A DNA stretch of 64,000 nucleotides from CAYPKG01 sp964411275 (GTDB taxonomy: Bacteria; Bacillota; Clostridia; Christensenellales; CAG-138): contig CAYPKG010000006.1 of the NCBI GenBank assembly GCA_964411275.1, positions 15,154 through 79,153 of the forward strand, in the 5' to 3' direction. Below the pieces are notes generated by a model. The model saw only the letters and a list, made by a program, of their open reading frames with translations. It was not told where the DNA came from and made no database searches. Numbering within the stretch: the stretch's first letter is position 1; every line of letters begins with the position of its first letter. Below are positions 26,636 to 35,904 of the stretch, one piece after another. Made by a program: the position numbers and the translations under genes.

Positions 26636-27085
26636 TTATTTTGCTTCCACCACCATCACCGTGAACTTGGCGTCCACGCCCTCAAAAAGCTTCACCGCGA
26701 CCTCCTGGCTGCCCAGGGCTTTGATGGGCTCGCTCAATACAATCTTTTTGCGGTCCACCTCCACGCCATGCTGCTCCTGGAGCGCCGCCGCGATTTCCTT
26801 AGCGGTGACGGAGCCGAACAGCTTGCCATTTTCCCCCACCTTACAGGGCACCTTGACCGTAACGCCGCTTAAGCTCTTGGCCTGCTCCCGCGCCTGAACC
26901 CCCGCCTGGAACTTTTTATGCTGCGCTGCAGATTTCCTGATGTTGGCGGCATTGATGCTGGCCGCGTCCGCCGGGGTCGCCAGCTTGCGCGGCAACAGAA
27001 AATTTCTCGCGTATCCGTCGGACACCTCCACGATCTGCCCCTGCTTGCCTGTTCCTTTGACGTCTTGTTCCAATAATACCTTCAT
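26636..27085 (-). CDS. rplI: Ribosomal protein bL9
   Basis: 149 residues, full length. The N-terminal RNA-binding domain opens MKVLLEQDVKGTGKQGQIVE with the hallmark DGYARNFLLPRKLA; a long connecting helix and the C-terminal domain (SVTAKEIAAAL, VDRKKI) follow. GGGAGG precedes the ATG. It follows gdpP, as in the B. subtilis yybS-gdpP-rplI order. Confidence 0.97.
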   Translation of the reverse strand: MKVLLEQDVKGTGKQGQIVEVSDGYARNFLLPRKLATPADAASINAANIRKSAAQHKKFQAGVQAREQAKSLSGVTVKVPCKVGENGKLFGSVTAKEIAAALQEQHGVEVDRKKIVLSEPIKALGSQEVAVKLFEGVDAKFTVMVVEAK

Positions 27086-27158
27086 TGCCCGATCCTCCCT
27101 CGTATGTGGTCAACATGAACCTTTTTTTCAAATACCTTAAAAATCTAGCGTCAGCCCG

Positions 27159-29102
27159 CTACGCGCTGCCGTTTTCTCTGATATACGCCGTTATCGTTTC
27201 CTTAAGCTCGCTCACCGCCCGCTCCATGGTATATCCCCGAAGCTGGGCGCCTGCCATCGTAAGATGCCCGCCGCCGCCCAGCCTTTCCAATATAATCTGG
27301 ACATTGATGCTGCCCAGCGACCTCCCGCTGACGGAAATATAATCGTTTTCATAGCCCAGCACAAACGCCGCCTGGGTGCCGCGAATGCTGATAAGCTCAT
27401 CCGCCGCCTGGGCAGCGATCAAGCTCGCGTTCTTAACACCCTGCGGACAGGTAGAGATGGCAACTCCGCCGCTTAACAGCATTGCATTTTTCACCACATC
27501 CACCCGGTCTGCGTATGTCTGCGGGTCGTTCTGGAACATGGTCTTCACCATGCCGATGTCCGCGCCGTTTTTGCGCAGGTATCCCGCCGCCTCAAATGTA
27601 CGCGCACCCACGTTAAAGGCAAAATGCTTGGTATCTACCGTGATCCCCGCCAGGAGCGCGCTGCACTCAAATGCTGTGGGGCGGGTACTTTCGTCAAAAT
27701 ACTGCATGGTCTCCGTCACCATTTCGCTGGTGGACGAGGCCCTGGCCTCCAGGTAGTTGAGGGTGGCGTTATCGATATAATCCGCGCTGCGCCGGTGATG
27801 GTCGATCAGCACCAGCTTGTTGGCCCGTTCGACCAGGTCAGGCGCGATCGTGGTGCTGGCCCGCTGGGTGTCCACAACCACCAGCATGGAGGTGGAGCGA
27901 AGCTTAGAACGCACCGCGTCAGGCGTCAGCAGAACGCCTTCGTAAGCCCTGTTCTGGTTCATGGCGTCCACCGCCTGCTGAATGCTGGGGTTGGACTGAT
28001 CCAGCACCAGATATCCCCGGCAGCCTACCTGCCTGGCACAGGCGAGTATACCCAGCGCCGCGCCGACGCAGTCCATATCCGGCATTTTATGGCCCATGAC
28101 GAACACCTCGCTGGCGTTCTCCATCAACTGCCGAAATGCTTTGGCAAACAGGCGGGTTTTCACCCGGGATTGCCGCGCCTCCACAACCCGCTTTCCGCCA
28201 TAGAATGTATAGTTGGAGCCGCTCTTGACCACCGCCTGGTCTCCGCCCCGGCCCAGCGCAAGCTCCATCGCCTGTCTGGCCCCCTCGTCCGAGGACGAAA
28301 TGCGGTTGGCGGCGCCCACGGCCACGGACAGCGTCACCTGCTGCTCCGTACCGGTATCGATGGCATGGGCCTGCTCCAGCAGCGCAAAGCGCTCCTTTTC
28401 CAGGCTGGCCAAATATTTCGCCTCAAACACCAGCACGAAGCGCCCGTTTTCATACCGGCGGTATATGCCCTCGATGGAGGCCGCCATATCGGATACCAGC
28501 CGCTCCACCTCCGTCAAAACGGTGTTCCGGCGAAATTGCATGTCCGCCGCCAGCTCCTCGTAATTGTCCACGTATATCAGCGCCACATGGGGCATCTGCT
28601 CCTCATACAGCCGCTTATAGTGCTCCGTTTCCGTCCGGTCCAGCCAGTACTGAAACATCAGCTCGCGGCCCTTGCTGCCCCGCTCGATGGGGATGTTCAC
28701 TACCTGATACGCACCGGAAGCAAACTCCATCACGGAGGACTTCCCCCGCTTGCTCGGATCGCACGCGGCGGGCAGCCGCTTCAAATCCGCATCTTGATAA
28801 AGCTTCATCATCGTCTTATTGCGCCAGACGATGCGGCCCTCCTCATCAAACACCATGCAGGGGACGCCCACATGCGCAATCAGCCGTCCGGCCGCCGCGG
28901 AGTTTTCCTGAAACAGGTCGTCCATTGCCCTGCGCTGCGCTTTATTAAACAATGCCAGATAGCGCCAGCAGGCCACGAGGCAAATGCAGCAAACAGCCCC
29001 CGCCACAAGTCCAGCCGTCGTGTGGAAATACCCCAATGCGGCGCAGGCAAGGAGCATACAAATTCCTATGGGTATCAAAGCATTTTGGTATTTCTTGTTC
29101 AT
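27159..29102 (-). CDS. gdpP: Cyclic-di-AMP phosphodiesterase GdpP
   Basis: 647 residues in the GdpP order: two N-terminal membrane helices (about 10-55), a PAS-like domain (about 85-170), a degenerate GGDEF domain (about 170-305) and DHH/DHHA1 phosphoesterase domains (about 335-645). Catalytic motifs are intact: DMD in GHKMPDMDCVG, IDHHR, and GGGGHLTMAG. It hydrolyses c-di-AMP, which controls K+ and wall homeostasis. The ATG at 29102 is preferred over a GTG at 29108 because the GGGGGG site abuts the latter. Between yybS and rplI. Confidence 0.95.
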   Translation of the reverse strand: MNKKYQNALIPIGICMLLACAALGYFHTTAGLVAGAVCCICLVACWRYLALFNKAQRRAMDDLFQENSAAAGRLIAHVGVPCMVFDEEGRIVWRNKTMMKLYQDADLKRLPAACDPSKRGKSSVMEFASGAYQVVNIPIERGSKGRELMFQYWLDRTETEHYKRLYEEQMPHVALIYVDNYEELAADMQFRRNTVLTEVERLVSDMAASIEGIYRRYENGRFVLVFEAKYLASLEKERFALLEQAHAIDTGTEQQVTLSVAVGAANRISSSDEGARQAMELALGRGGDQAVVKSGSNYTFYGGKRVVEARQSRVKTRLFAKAFRQLMENASEVFVMGHKMPDMDCVGAALGILACARQVGCRGYLVLDQSNPSIQQAVDAMNQNRAYEGVLLTPDAVRSKLRSTSMLVVVDTQRASTTIAPDLVERANKLVLIDHHRRSADYIDNATLNYLEARASSTSEMVTETMQYFDESTRPTAFECSALLAGITVDTKHFAFNVGARTFEAAGYLRKNGADIGMVKTMFQNDPQTYADRVDVVKNAMLLSGGVAISTCPQGVKNASLIAAQAADELISIRGTQAAFVLGYENDYISVSGRSLGSINVQIILERLGGGGHLTMAGAQLRGYTMERAVSELKETITAYIRENGSA

Positions 29103-29119
29103 GAACACCCCCCGCTTCG

Positions 29120-29157
29120 CCTAAGCAATGTAACCAAACCCGGTTTGCGTCGGTGGA
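29120..29157. repeat. Copy A of a 38-39 bp intergenic repeat
   Basis: This block, starting CCTAAGCAATGTAA and ending near CCCGGTTTGCG, matches 51469-51507 with few differences. It lies in the yybS-gdpP gap, just upstream of gdpP on the minus strand. It lacks the inverted partner arm found at copy B. Confidence 0.7.
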
Positions 29158-29210
29158 CCAAAGGCCGCTGCTGTGCTGCTGCTGTGCCGCAGCCCTCCTG
29201 CGCTCTGAGG

Positions 29211-30191
29211 CTATTCCTGCCGGTCCTGATTGTTTTGCATTTGTTCCAACATCCGCCTCCTGATATGCAGCACCTGCTCCAAAAGGCCCATTGAGGTAAA
29301 CAATGTGATGAAATACATCATAGCGCCAAGCAGTGAGAGCACCACCAGCCCAGCGATCAATAGCCCCGTCCCGCGGCGGCGCTTGCGCAGCATGAAAAAG
29401 AACATGGTGAGGCTGATCCCCTGGACACAAAACGGCACACAGGCCACCACAATCACCGCAGGCAGCACCGCGTCCAGCGCAGGCAATTGCAGCAAAGCCA
29501 GGATGATGATCCCTGCCGCCATCGTCAAAAGCCCTTTGATAAAGCTGCCGGGCACGCGCCAGAACATAAAGGGGCGCATGGGCTTTAATTGCGCGCCTGC
29601 GCTTAGAGCAAGCCGCCTGCATATAAGAACGCTAAACAGCCCGATACACGCGCCAAAAAAGCAAATTATCGCAGGCATGATGATCGGCGCCTGCGCCCGA
29701 AGGTTTGCGCCGATGCGTGCGATCATCTTACCATCTATGCCTGCAAGCAATTCGTTGGGAAGGGTTTTCAGCTGCTGCTCCAACACTTCCCAGATTTGCG
29801 CAATGGTTTCCTGGACGGTAAAAAACGCGTTTCGCCCTGCCAAAAGATCCGGCCCGCAGGTTACGGCGTACAACGCCCCCGCCGCAAGGCAGCTGGCCAG
29901 CAGCGCCGTTTCAAACCAAGCGGCCTTCCTGCGCACCGCCGCCGCAATCCCTATTCCAGGAAGGCATACGGGCAGCAGCAGCCACAGCCCCGATGTACCC
30001 GCAAGCGTAAGCACCGCCGCCGCCCCTGCAAGCGCCGCCACTCCCAAGGCGAACCAGCCTCCGGATACGCCAAGATATGCCAGAAAGCCCGGCAAAACAA
30101 GCTGCAATGCCGGCAAAAACCCGCTGATGGCAAAACCCATGCCGATCAGAAGCATTTGCCACAAGCCCGGGCGTTTTTTCGTCCCTTCCAA
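29211..30191 (-). CDS. yybS: YybS-like membrane protein (DUF2232)
   Basis: About 326 residues with eight or so membrane helices, ending in a basic/glutamine-rich tail. Assigned by the DUF2232 pattern (segments such as GMGFAISGFLPALQLVLPG) and by conserved position before gdpP and rplI. An ATG at 30227 has no ribosome binding site; a TTG at 30191 stands 10 bases after AAGGAG and is preferred, though it is uncertain. The molecular role is unknown. Transcribed from the promoter at 30278-30306. Confidence 0.85.
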   Translation of the reverse strand: MEGTKKRPGLWQMLLIGMGFAISGFLPALQLVLPGFLAYLGVSGGWFALGVAALAGAAAVLTLAGTSGLWLLLPVCLPGIGIAAAVRRKAAWFETALLASCLAAGALYAVTCGPDLLAGRNAFFTVQETIAQIWEVLEQQLKTLPNELLAGIDGKMIARIGANLRAQAPIIMPAIICFFGACIGLFSVLICRRLALSAGAQLKPMRPFMFWRVPGSFIKGLLTMAAGIIILALLQLPALDAVLPAVIVVACVPFCVQGISLTMFFFMLRKRRRGTGLLIAGLVVLSLLGAMMYFITLFTSMGLLEQVLHIRRRMLEQMQNNQDRQE

Positions 30192-30277
30192 GTTCCTGTA
30201 ACTCCTTCCCCTGAATGGTTTGCCCATCAGGGTCTTTACAAATGCCGTCCTCCCACACAGGAGAGGAAGATGCTTCT

Positions 30278-30306
30278 ATTTTACGTTGTGCCGCATGGAA
30301 AGTCAA
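30278..30306 (-). promoter_or_regulatory. Sigma-A promoter for yybS-gdpP-rplI
   Basis: On the minus strand TTGACT (30306-30301), 17-bp spacer, TAAAAT (30283-30278), starting 7 bp after the murA terminator. This separates the operon from murA. Confidence 0.7.
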
Positions 30307-30312
30307 ACAATC

Positions 30313-30351
30313 AAAGCGGCGGCAGAGCCGTTTTCACCCTGCCGCCGCTTT
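30313..30351 (-). terminator. Terminator after murA
   Basis: AAAGCGGCGGCAG (30351-30339 read on the minus strand) pairs with CTGCCGCCGCTTT (30325-30313), a 13-bp perfect stem with a 13-nt loop. The following T tract is interrupted (GATTGTTTG). Confidence 0.8.
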
Positions 30352-30387
30352 CCACAAAAAGTTCCTTCACATTCTTTTTCCTGCCGG

Positions 30388-31662
30388 CTACCCCTTGCTA
30401 TGCCGCCGAATATCCGCTCCAAGTGCCGCAAACTTCTGCTCCAGATACTCGTATCCCCGGTCGATAAACTCGATATTGTGGATCATGGACTCGCCTTGCG
30501 CCATAAGCCCCGCCACGATCAATGCGGCACCAGCCCGAAGGTCCGTGGCGTACAGCGGCGCGCCGGTCAACCGGCTGACGCCCTCCACCATTGCCATACG
30601 CCCGTTGAGGAGGATGGACGCGCCCATCCTTTGCAGCTCGCCCACATGGTTAAACCGCTCCTCGAATATGTTTTCCATTATGATGCTGTTGCCCATGCCC
30701 GTGGTGAGGTACGCCATCATGGGCTGCTGCAGATCCGTGGGAAACCCGGGATACGGCAGGGTTTTGATGTTCACGGCCCTTGGCCGCCCGTTGCCCACCA
30801 CCTGCATATAGAAATCCCGCCCGTCGTCTCCTTCTATGACTGTGGCGCCGCTTTCCATGAGCTTGGCGGAGACGGCCTCCAAGTGAATGGGAATGATGTT
30901 TTTGATGATCACGTCCCCGCCGGTGGCGGCGGCGGCGATCATGTATGTTCCAGCCTCGATCTGGTCCGGAATGATGGCATAGTTGCAGCCCCTCAGCTTT
31001 TTCACGCCGTTGATGCGGATCACGTCGGTACCAGCGCCCTTGACCTTGGCGCCCATCATATTGAGGAAGTTCGCCACGTCCACCACATGCGGCTCCTTGG
31101 CGGCATTGGAGAGGATGGTCTGCCCCTGTGCAAGCACAGCGGCCAGCATGACATTGATGGTGGCGCCCACGCTGACCACATCGAAGTAGATTTCAGCGCC
31201 CATGAGCTTTTTCGCGGTGGCGCGGACGATCCCGCCCTCAATCACCACCTGGGCGCCCAGGGCGCGCAGGCCTTTGATGTGCTGGTCGATGGGCCGGGGG
31301 CCGATCACACAGCCGCCGGGCAGCGCCAGCTCCGCATGTCCAAAGCGGCCCAGCATGGCGCCCAGCAGATAATACGAGGCGCGCAAAGAGCTGACCATGT
31401 CGAATGTCACCGAAAAGCAGTTGATGTTGGACGCGTCGATGCGCATGCAGCCGCCAGCGGTAAAGCCAACATCCGCCCCCATTTGAGACAGGATTTCCTT
31501 AAGGATGTTCACATCCTCAATGTCAGGCAGGTTCTCCAGAATACAGCACTCTTCCGCCAAAATCGCGGCGGGAATGATGGCAACGGCCGCGTTTTTCGCG
31601 CCGCTGATTGTCACCGTTCCCTCAAGTCTTCTTCCCCCATGGATGGTATACCATTGCTTCAT
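30388..31662 (-). CDS. murA: UDP-N-acetylglucosamine 1-carboxyvinyltransferase
   Basis: 424 residues. Transfers enolpyruvate from PEP to UDP-GlcNAc, the first committed step of peptidoglycan. The EPSP-synthase fold opens with GGRRLEGTVTISGAKNAAV; the catalytic cysteine is C118 in PGGCVIGPRP, so fosfomycin sensitivity is expected. GGAAGG stands 11 bases before the ATG. It starts 18 bp after corA and is probably co-transcribed. Confidence 0.95.
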   Translation of the reverse strand: MKQWYTIHGGRRLEGTVTISGAKNAAVAIIPAAILAEECCILENLPDIEDVNILKEILSQMGADVGFTAGGCMRIDASNINCFSVTFDMVSSLRASYYLLGAMLGRFGHAELALPGGCVIGPRPIDQHIKGLRALGAQVVIEGGIVRATAKKLMGAEIYFDVVSVGATINVMLAAVLAQGQTILSNAAKEPHVVDVANFLNMMGAKVKGAGTDVIRINGVKKLRGCNYAIIPDQIEAGTYMIAAAATGGDVIIKNIIPIHLEAVSAKLMESGATVIEGDDGRDFYMQVVGNGRPRAVNIKTLPYPGFPTDLQQPMMAYLTTGMGNSIIMENIFEERFNHVGELQRMGASILLNGRMAMVEGVSRLTGAPLYATDLRAGAALIVAGLMAQGESMIHNIEFIDRGYEYLEQKFAALGADIRRHSKG

Positions 31663-31680
31663 GATTGCATAAGCCTTCCG

Positions 31681-32613
31681 TTAAAACATTTTTTTGCGCC
31701 ACAGTATGATGGCAACCACGCCGCTGATCAATGTGGCAACCCCGATCGCAAACCAGAACCCCATGGGATTTCCCTCCCATGGGACGCCGGTGTTCATGCC
31801 AAAAAAGCTCGATACGATTGTGGGGATGGACAACACGATCGTAAGCGAGGCCAAGAGCTTCATCACAATATTGAGATTGTTGGAGATCACTGACGCAAAC
31901 GCGTCCATTGTGCCTGAGAGAATGTCCCGATAGATATTACACATCTCGATGGCCTGCTTGTATTCAATGATGACGTCCTCAAGAAGGTCCATATCCTCGG
32001 GGTATTTTCTGATATACTCGCTTTTGAGAAGCTTTTCCATCACCACTTCATTGGCGGTCAGGGAGGTGGAAAAGTATACCAGGGATTTTTCCAGCTTCAG
32101 CATCTGAATAAGCTCCCGGTTTTTCATGGATTTGTGCAGCTCGTTCTCCACCAGGGTGGAGGCCTTGTCGATCTGCTTTAAGTACTGCAAAAAGCGGGAA
32201 GCGTTGCGATAGAGCAATTGCAGGATAAACCGGGTTTTCTTCACAGTGGAAAACCCGCGCACCCGGCCGTCCATGAAGTTTTCCAGTATGGAGCTTTCCT
32301 TCAGGCAGACTGTGACGATCCCCTTGTCAAAATACACGATGCCAAGGGGAATTGTATTGTATACAAACGTGCGCCCCTCGGGCTGCACTGTGGGCAAATC
32401 CACGATGATGAGCGTCTGTCCGTCGTCGGTTTCCACCCGGGGGCTTTCCTCTTCGTCCAGCGCCGCCAACAGGTAATCCTCTTCGATACCCAGTGTACGC
32501 GCCGTCTGTTTGACTTCCTCCTCGTCGGGATCCGTCAAATGCAGCCACGCGCCTTCCTCAAAGGCCGTAAGTTCCATCAGCTTTCCGTCTGTGGTTTTGA
32601 AAACCTGTATCAA
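31681..32613 (-). CDS. corA: CorA-family divalent cation transporter
   Basis: 310 residues. A large cytoplasmic N-terminal domain (about 1-245) is followed by two C-terminal membrane helices; the loop between them holds the signature GMN in FFGMNTG, then a basic tail (WRKKMF). Forms a pentameric Mg2+ or Co2+ channel. The substrate specificity among Mg, Co, Ni and Zn cannot be read from sequence. Promoter at 32656-32684; murA follows. Confidence 0.93.
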   Translation of the reverse strand: MIQVFKTTDGKLMELTAFEEGAWLHLTDPDEEEVKQTARTLGIEEDYLLAALDEEESPRVETDDGQTLIIVDLPTVQPEGRTFVYNTIPLGIVYFDKGIVTVCLKESSILENFMDGRVRGFSTVKKTRFILQLLYRNASRFLQYLKQIDKASTLVENELHKSMKNRELIQMLKLEKSLVYFSTSLTANEVVMEKLLKSEYIRKYPEDMDLLEDVIIEYKQAIEMCNIYRDILSGTMDAFASVISNNLNIVMKLLASLTIVLSIPTIVSSFFGMNTGVPWEGNPMGFWFAIGVATLISGVVAIILWRKKMF

Positions 32614-32655
32614 AGTATCACCTGCCCATCTGCCGCTCTTCCATTCAGCCTATAT

Positions 32656-32684
32656 AGTTTACCGCAGAAATCCCCACGGGGCAA
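32656..32684 (-). promoter_or_regulatory. Possible promoter for corA-murA
   Basis: On the minus strand TTGCCC (32684-32679), 17-bp spacer, TAAACT (32661-32656). The leader of about 40 bases is too short for an M-box riboswitch. Confidence 0.5.
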
Positions 32685-32732
32685 CCCCGCACCAGATGTG
32701 TTTATAAATGAAAGTGATAGTTGAGATGAAAC

Positions 32733-33827
32733 CTACTTGAGGTATTGGCGGGGATTGTAAGCAATGAGGTTCACCAGCGTCTCTAAATGCAGCACCGCTT
32801 CCTCGTCCTCCTCCGGCTCAATCACCAGGCCCACAGGCTGCCCCGCCTCCACCGTTTCCCCGGGAGCAACCCGGATGCCGGTAAGCCTGGCGAGCCTTGT
32901 CACAAGCCCGCCGCCGTGATCAATGTCCACAACGCCATGGAAACTGCCACGCTTTCCAGCATATACCACCACGCCCCCGGCGGGCGCAAGCGCCTCTGTC
33001 CCCGCCTTGGCGTCATAATCTACGCCGTAATGCATGCGCCCCTCACGGAAGCCGAAGTTCGAAACAATGCTCCCTTTTTCACAGGGTTTGTTGAGCTCGA
33101 TATCCAGCTCAGGCCCAGGCTCGCCACGGGATTTCCCCGGTTCTTTGTCCGATATGCCGTCCTTAAAGCTTCCCAAGGAAACCTGCCGGGACAACGGAGG
33201 ATAAACTTGCTCCTCCAGGGGCTCCTGCCTTTGCTTTTCCACGCCGTTGATATATACCGCCTCCACAACCGTCCGGCTAAGCCCTTCCCGCCCAGCCTGA
33301 ACGATGAGCCGGGAGCCCTTGGGCAAAAGCTTTGTCTTTACAGCTTCATCCACGGCAAATTCCACCGGCGTATCGATTACGGTTCTGGTCAGCTGCTCCA
33401 CCGGGCAAATGTCCGGACGGTCTAATGCCAAAAACGCTTGCTCCGCGTCAAGAACCTGCTCCCCGCTTGCGGCAGGGGCAAGCGTCATCTCCCGGGAAAA
33501 CGACACACGGATTAGCTGTTCCCCGTCCGGCGCCTGGCCGTAGCGGGACAAAAGCCCCGATAATACCTGCACCGCCGTATCCTTGTCCACAACCGTACAC
33601 ACCCGCACCCCATCCGCCAGCACATCCACCGCCCCTTCCGGCGCGGGGACGACGGTGGGCGTAACGTTGGCTTTGTCCTCAGGGGTGAAGTCCAGGGATA
33701 CCATCGCCGCCGCTTCTTTCGCCCGATAATATCCAATGGGAAGCCACCCCCCGCCCTTGACGAGCGCGGCGATAACCGCTAGTATAACCATAAGCGCGGC
33801 CCATGCGGGTAGCATCCATTTCTTCAT
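32733..33827 (-). CDS. Membrane-anchored G5 / degenerate M23 (LytM-like) protein
   Basis: 364 residues. N-terminal anchor (about 5-25), unknown domain (about 60-140), G5 domain (about 145-212) and C-terminal LytM/M23 fold (about 250-362). Zinc ligands H266 and D270 of HYGVDY are present and H347 matches the last zinc His. The first His of the H-x-H motif is V345, and the usual Tyr-Ala-His of the active site reads L312-A313-R314. Loss of these suggests no endopeptidase activity, like SpoIIQ of B. subtilis, a scaffold for the engulfment channel. The start at 33827 has only a weak GAAAAG site; a longer frame starts at 33875. Confidence 0.85.
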   Translation of the reverse strand: MKKWMLPAWAALMVILAVIAALVKGGGWLPIGYYRAKEAAAMVSLDFTPEDKANVTPTVVPAPEGAVDVLADGVRVCTVVDKDTAVQVLSGLLSRYGQAPDGEQLIRVSFSREMTLAPAASGEQVLDAEQAFLALDRPDICPVEQLTRTVIDTPVEFAVDEAVKTKLLPKGSRLIVQAGREGLSRTVVEAVYINGVEKQRQEPLEEQVYPPLSRQVSLGSFKDGISDKEPGKSRGEPGPELDIELNKPCEKGSIVSNFGFREGRMHYGVDYDAKAGTEALAPAGGVVVYAGKRGSFHGVVDIDHGGGLVTRLARLTGIRVAPGETVEAGQPVGLVIEPEEDEEAVLHLETLVNLIAYNPRQYLK

Positions 33828-33901
33828 GCTTTTCAGTATACCACAGTTCCTTTGAAGTGTTATACTTGAATTCATGAAAATGGGCCAAGGCTAGGAGTTT
33901 T

Positions 33902-34690
33902 ATGATTGTAGACAGCCATGTACACAGCAAATATTCCTATGACTCGGAGCAGGAGCCGGAAGCCGCCATCCGGCAGGCGGCGAAGCTTGGCTATGGTCTT
34001 TGCTTTACCGAGCATGCGGACTACGACGAAACGCCCCCGGAGCTGACACCGGTGGACGCCGGCGCGTATCTTCTCTGCGCGGAGCCCTTTCGCCGGTCAG
34101 GGCAGGCGCACCTGGGCATTGAAATGGCTTTGATGGACGCGGACTGCGCGAAACGCACCCTTCCACGCATCAATGGCACAGAGCCCTGGGATCTGATCAT
34201 CGGCTCGGTACACAACACGCCAAAACGCGGCGACCCCTACGAGCCCGGGTATTATCAGGGCCGAACGATGGAGGAGGCGTATCTCGAGTACCTCACGGCA
34301 ATCGCGTCCCGGATGCGCACATGCGGGTATTATCATGTGCTGGGACACATCGATTATGTGGCGAAATGGGCGCCCTATCCCGACTCCGCCATGCGCTACA
34401 GCCTTGCGCCGGAGCTGTTTGACGAAATATTTTGTTACCTCATCCAAACCGGGCGCGTGCTGGAGTTCAATACCTCCGCCCAGAAGGACAAAAATGTCCC
34501 GCTCTGGGGGCTGGATTTGCTAAAGCGGTATGCGGAATTGGGCGGCGAGGCGATTACGTTTGCCTCCGACGCCCATAACGCGGCCCGGATCGGCTGGCGC
34601 TTTCCGGAGGCCATCGAATTGGCCAAAGCGGCAAATATAAAATACAGCGCCCATTTTGTCCGGGGCGAACGGATTTTGACCCGGCTATAG
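33902..34690 (+). CDS. PHP-domain histidinol-phosphatase-type hydrolase
   Basis: 262 residues. PHP fold with metal ligands visible as DSHVHSKYS (two His), TEHADY, SVHNTP, VLGHIDY and the C-terminal SDAHN. This layout is that of HisJ/HisK histidinol-phosphate phosphatases, but no other his gene is nearby, so another phosphoester substrate is possible. TAGGAG precedes the ATG. Divergent from the M23 gene and ends at a bidirectional terminator. Confidence 0.85.
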   Translation: MIVDSHVHSKYSYDSEQEPEAAIRQAAKLGYGLCFTEHADYDETPPELTPVDAGAYLLCAEPFRRSGQAHLGIEMALMDADCAKRTLPRINGTEPWDLIIGSVHNTPKRGDPYEPGYYQGRTMEEAYLEYLTAIASRMRTCGYYHVLGHIDYVAKWAPYPDSAMRYSLAPELFDEIFCYLIQTGRVLEFNTSAQKDKNVPLWGLDLLKRYAELGGEAITFASDAHNAARIGWRFPEAIELAKAANIKYSAHFVRGERILTRL

Positions 34691-34708
34691 AATTGAATTT
34701 CAATCAAT

Positions 34709-34736
34709 AAAAAAGGCAGTCTGCCAAGGCTGCCTC
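34709..34736. terminator. Bidirectional terminator between the PHP and AI-2E genes
   Basis: AGGCAG (34714-34719) pairs with CTGCCT (34730-34735), loop of 10. Read on the minus strand it is followed by six Ts, so it chiefly ends the AI-2E family gene. Confidence 0.8.
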
Positions 34737-34743
34737 ATTTCTG

Positions 34744-35901
34744 TTATGTCGTCTTGTTCTCTTTCTTTTCCCGATTTCGAACCCATTCCCCGACAAGCCG
34801 GTATACCACGGCGCTGATGGGCACCGCAAGAAGCAGACCCCAGGGCCCAAACAGCCCGCCGCCTATGAGAATGCCTGCCAGCACCCACAGCCCCGGCAAA
34901 CCGATGGCATTGCCCACAATCCGGGGATATAGAATGTTCCCCTGAAGCTGCTGTATGATGACGATAAACAGCACAAACCAAAATGCCTGTACCGGCTCGA
35001 TCATCAATAATATGATGGCGCACAGGACGGTGCCCACGATGGGGCCCACGATGGGAATCATTTCCGTGATCCCCATCACGGTGCTGATGAGGATGGCATA
35101 GGGCATTCGAAATATCCGCATGCCGATAAAGCAGATGCCCCCCATAATAATCGCGCTGATCAGCTGCCCCATCACGAACCGGCCGAATATGCCGTTTGCC
35201 ATGGTGCACACCCGGGCGATCTCCCTTGTGCGCCGGGGGCCGATCACCGCGCGGCTGAGCCGGGCAAACTGCCCCAGCAGCGTTTCCTTGTTGTAAAGCA
35301 TAAATCCCGCCAGCATGGTGGAAAGAACAAACTGAAAGATGCCGTTGGTAAAGGACACGGTAAACGACAGCGCGGCAGGCACGGCGGCGCTCAGCAAATT
35401 TTGCAGAAAGCTTACCGTTTCATCCCACAGCTGGTTGATAAACGGAAGACCGTCGGGATCCCATCTGGTGGAGCTTAGGGTGCCGTCCACCCAGGTTTGA
35501 AATCTGTTGAGATAGGACGTGAAATTGCCCGCAAGCTGGCTCATGCTCTCCACCACCTTGGGCAGTACCATCCAAATCAGCCCGCCAAGCACCACCACCA
35601 CCACCAGATAGGAAAGCAGCAGGCTAAGCGGCCGCCGCAGCTTCCGCTGCCATGGGCGGTGGCTCATTTCCCAGCCTTTTAATATGCTCTTTTCAAAAAA
35701 AACCATGGGCAGGTTGATGACATACGCCACCGCAACGCCCAGAAACAGCGCCGACATGCTGCCAAGCACCCACCTGACGGCGCTCCATACCGCGTCAAGC
35801 CGCAGCAGCAGCAGGAAGAATATGATGGCGAAAGCGATCAAAAACATGGGCCTTCTCAGGCTTTTCCATTCCGGCGGGGGGGATCCGTCAAGCTTGCTCA
35901 A
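34744..35901 (-). CDS. AI-2E family transporter (PF01594)
   Basis: 385 residues, seven or eight membrane helices, with a long soluble loop at about 150-205. The C-terminal half has the family hallmarks ITEMIPIVGPIVG and a QQLQGNILYPRIVGNAIGLPG stretch read in two parts. Members include TqsA (autoinducer-2 export), Na+/H+ antiporters and many unknown transporters, so substrate is open. GGAGG precedes the ATG, 3 bp after the udk stop. Confidence 0.9.
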   Translation of the reverse strand: MSKLDGSPPPEWKSLRRPMFLIAFAIIFFLLLLRLDAVWSAVRWVLGSMSALFLGVAVAYVINLPMVFFEKSILKGWEMSHRPWQRKLRRPLSLLLSYLVVVVVLGGLIWMVLPKVVESMSQLAGNFTSYLNRFQTWVDGTLSSTRWDPDGLPFINQLWDETVSFLQNLLSAAVPAALSFTVSFTNGIFQFVLSTMLAGFMLYNKETLLGQFARLSRAVIGPRRTREIARVCTMANGIFGRFVMGQLISAIIMGGICFIGMRIFRMPYAILISTVMGITEMIPIVGPIVGTVLCAIILLMIEPVQAFWFVLFIVIIQQLQGNILYPRIVGNAIGLPGLWVLAGILIGGGLFGPWGLLLAVPISAVVYRLVGEWVRNREKKENKTT

Positions 35902-35904
35902 ATA

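Noticed and set aside
27624..29294. 556-residue plus-strand frame opposite gdpP
   Set aside because: Antisense to an intact GdpP, no binding site, His/Arg/Gln-rich shadow composition.
30220..31893. 557-residue plus-strand frame opposite murA
   Set aside because: Antisense to an intact MurA with full motifs; no start context.
33827..33900. Promoters in the gap between the M23 and PHP genes
   Set aside because: TATACT-like boxes are present on both strands but no -35 at usual spacing is convincing, apart from a weak TTGGCC on the minus strand.
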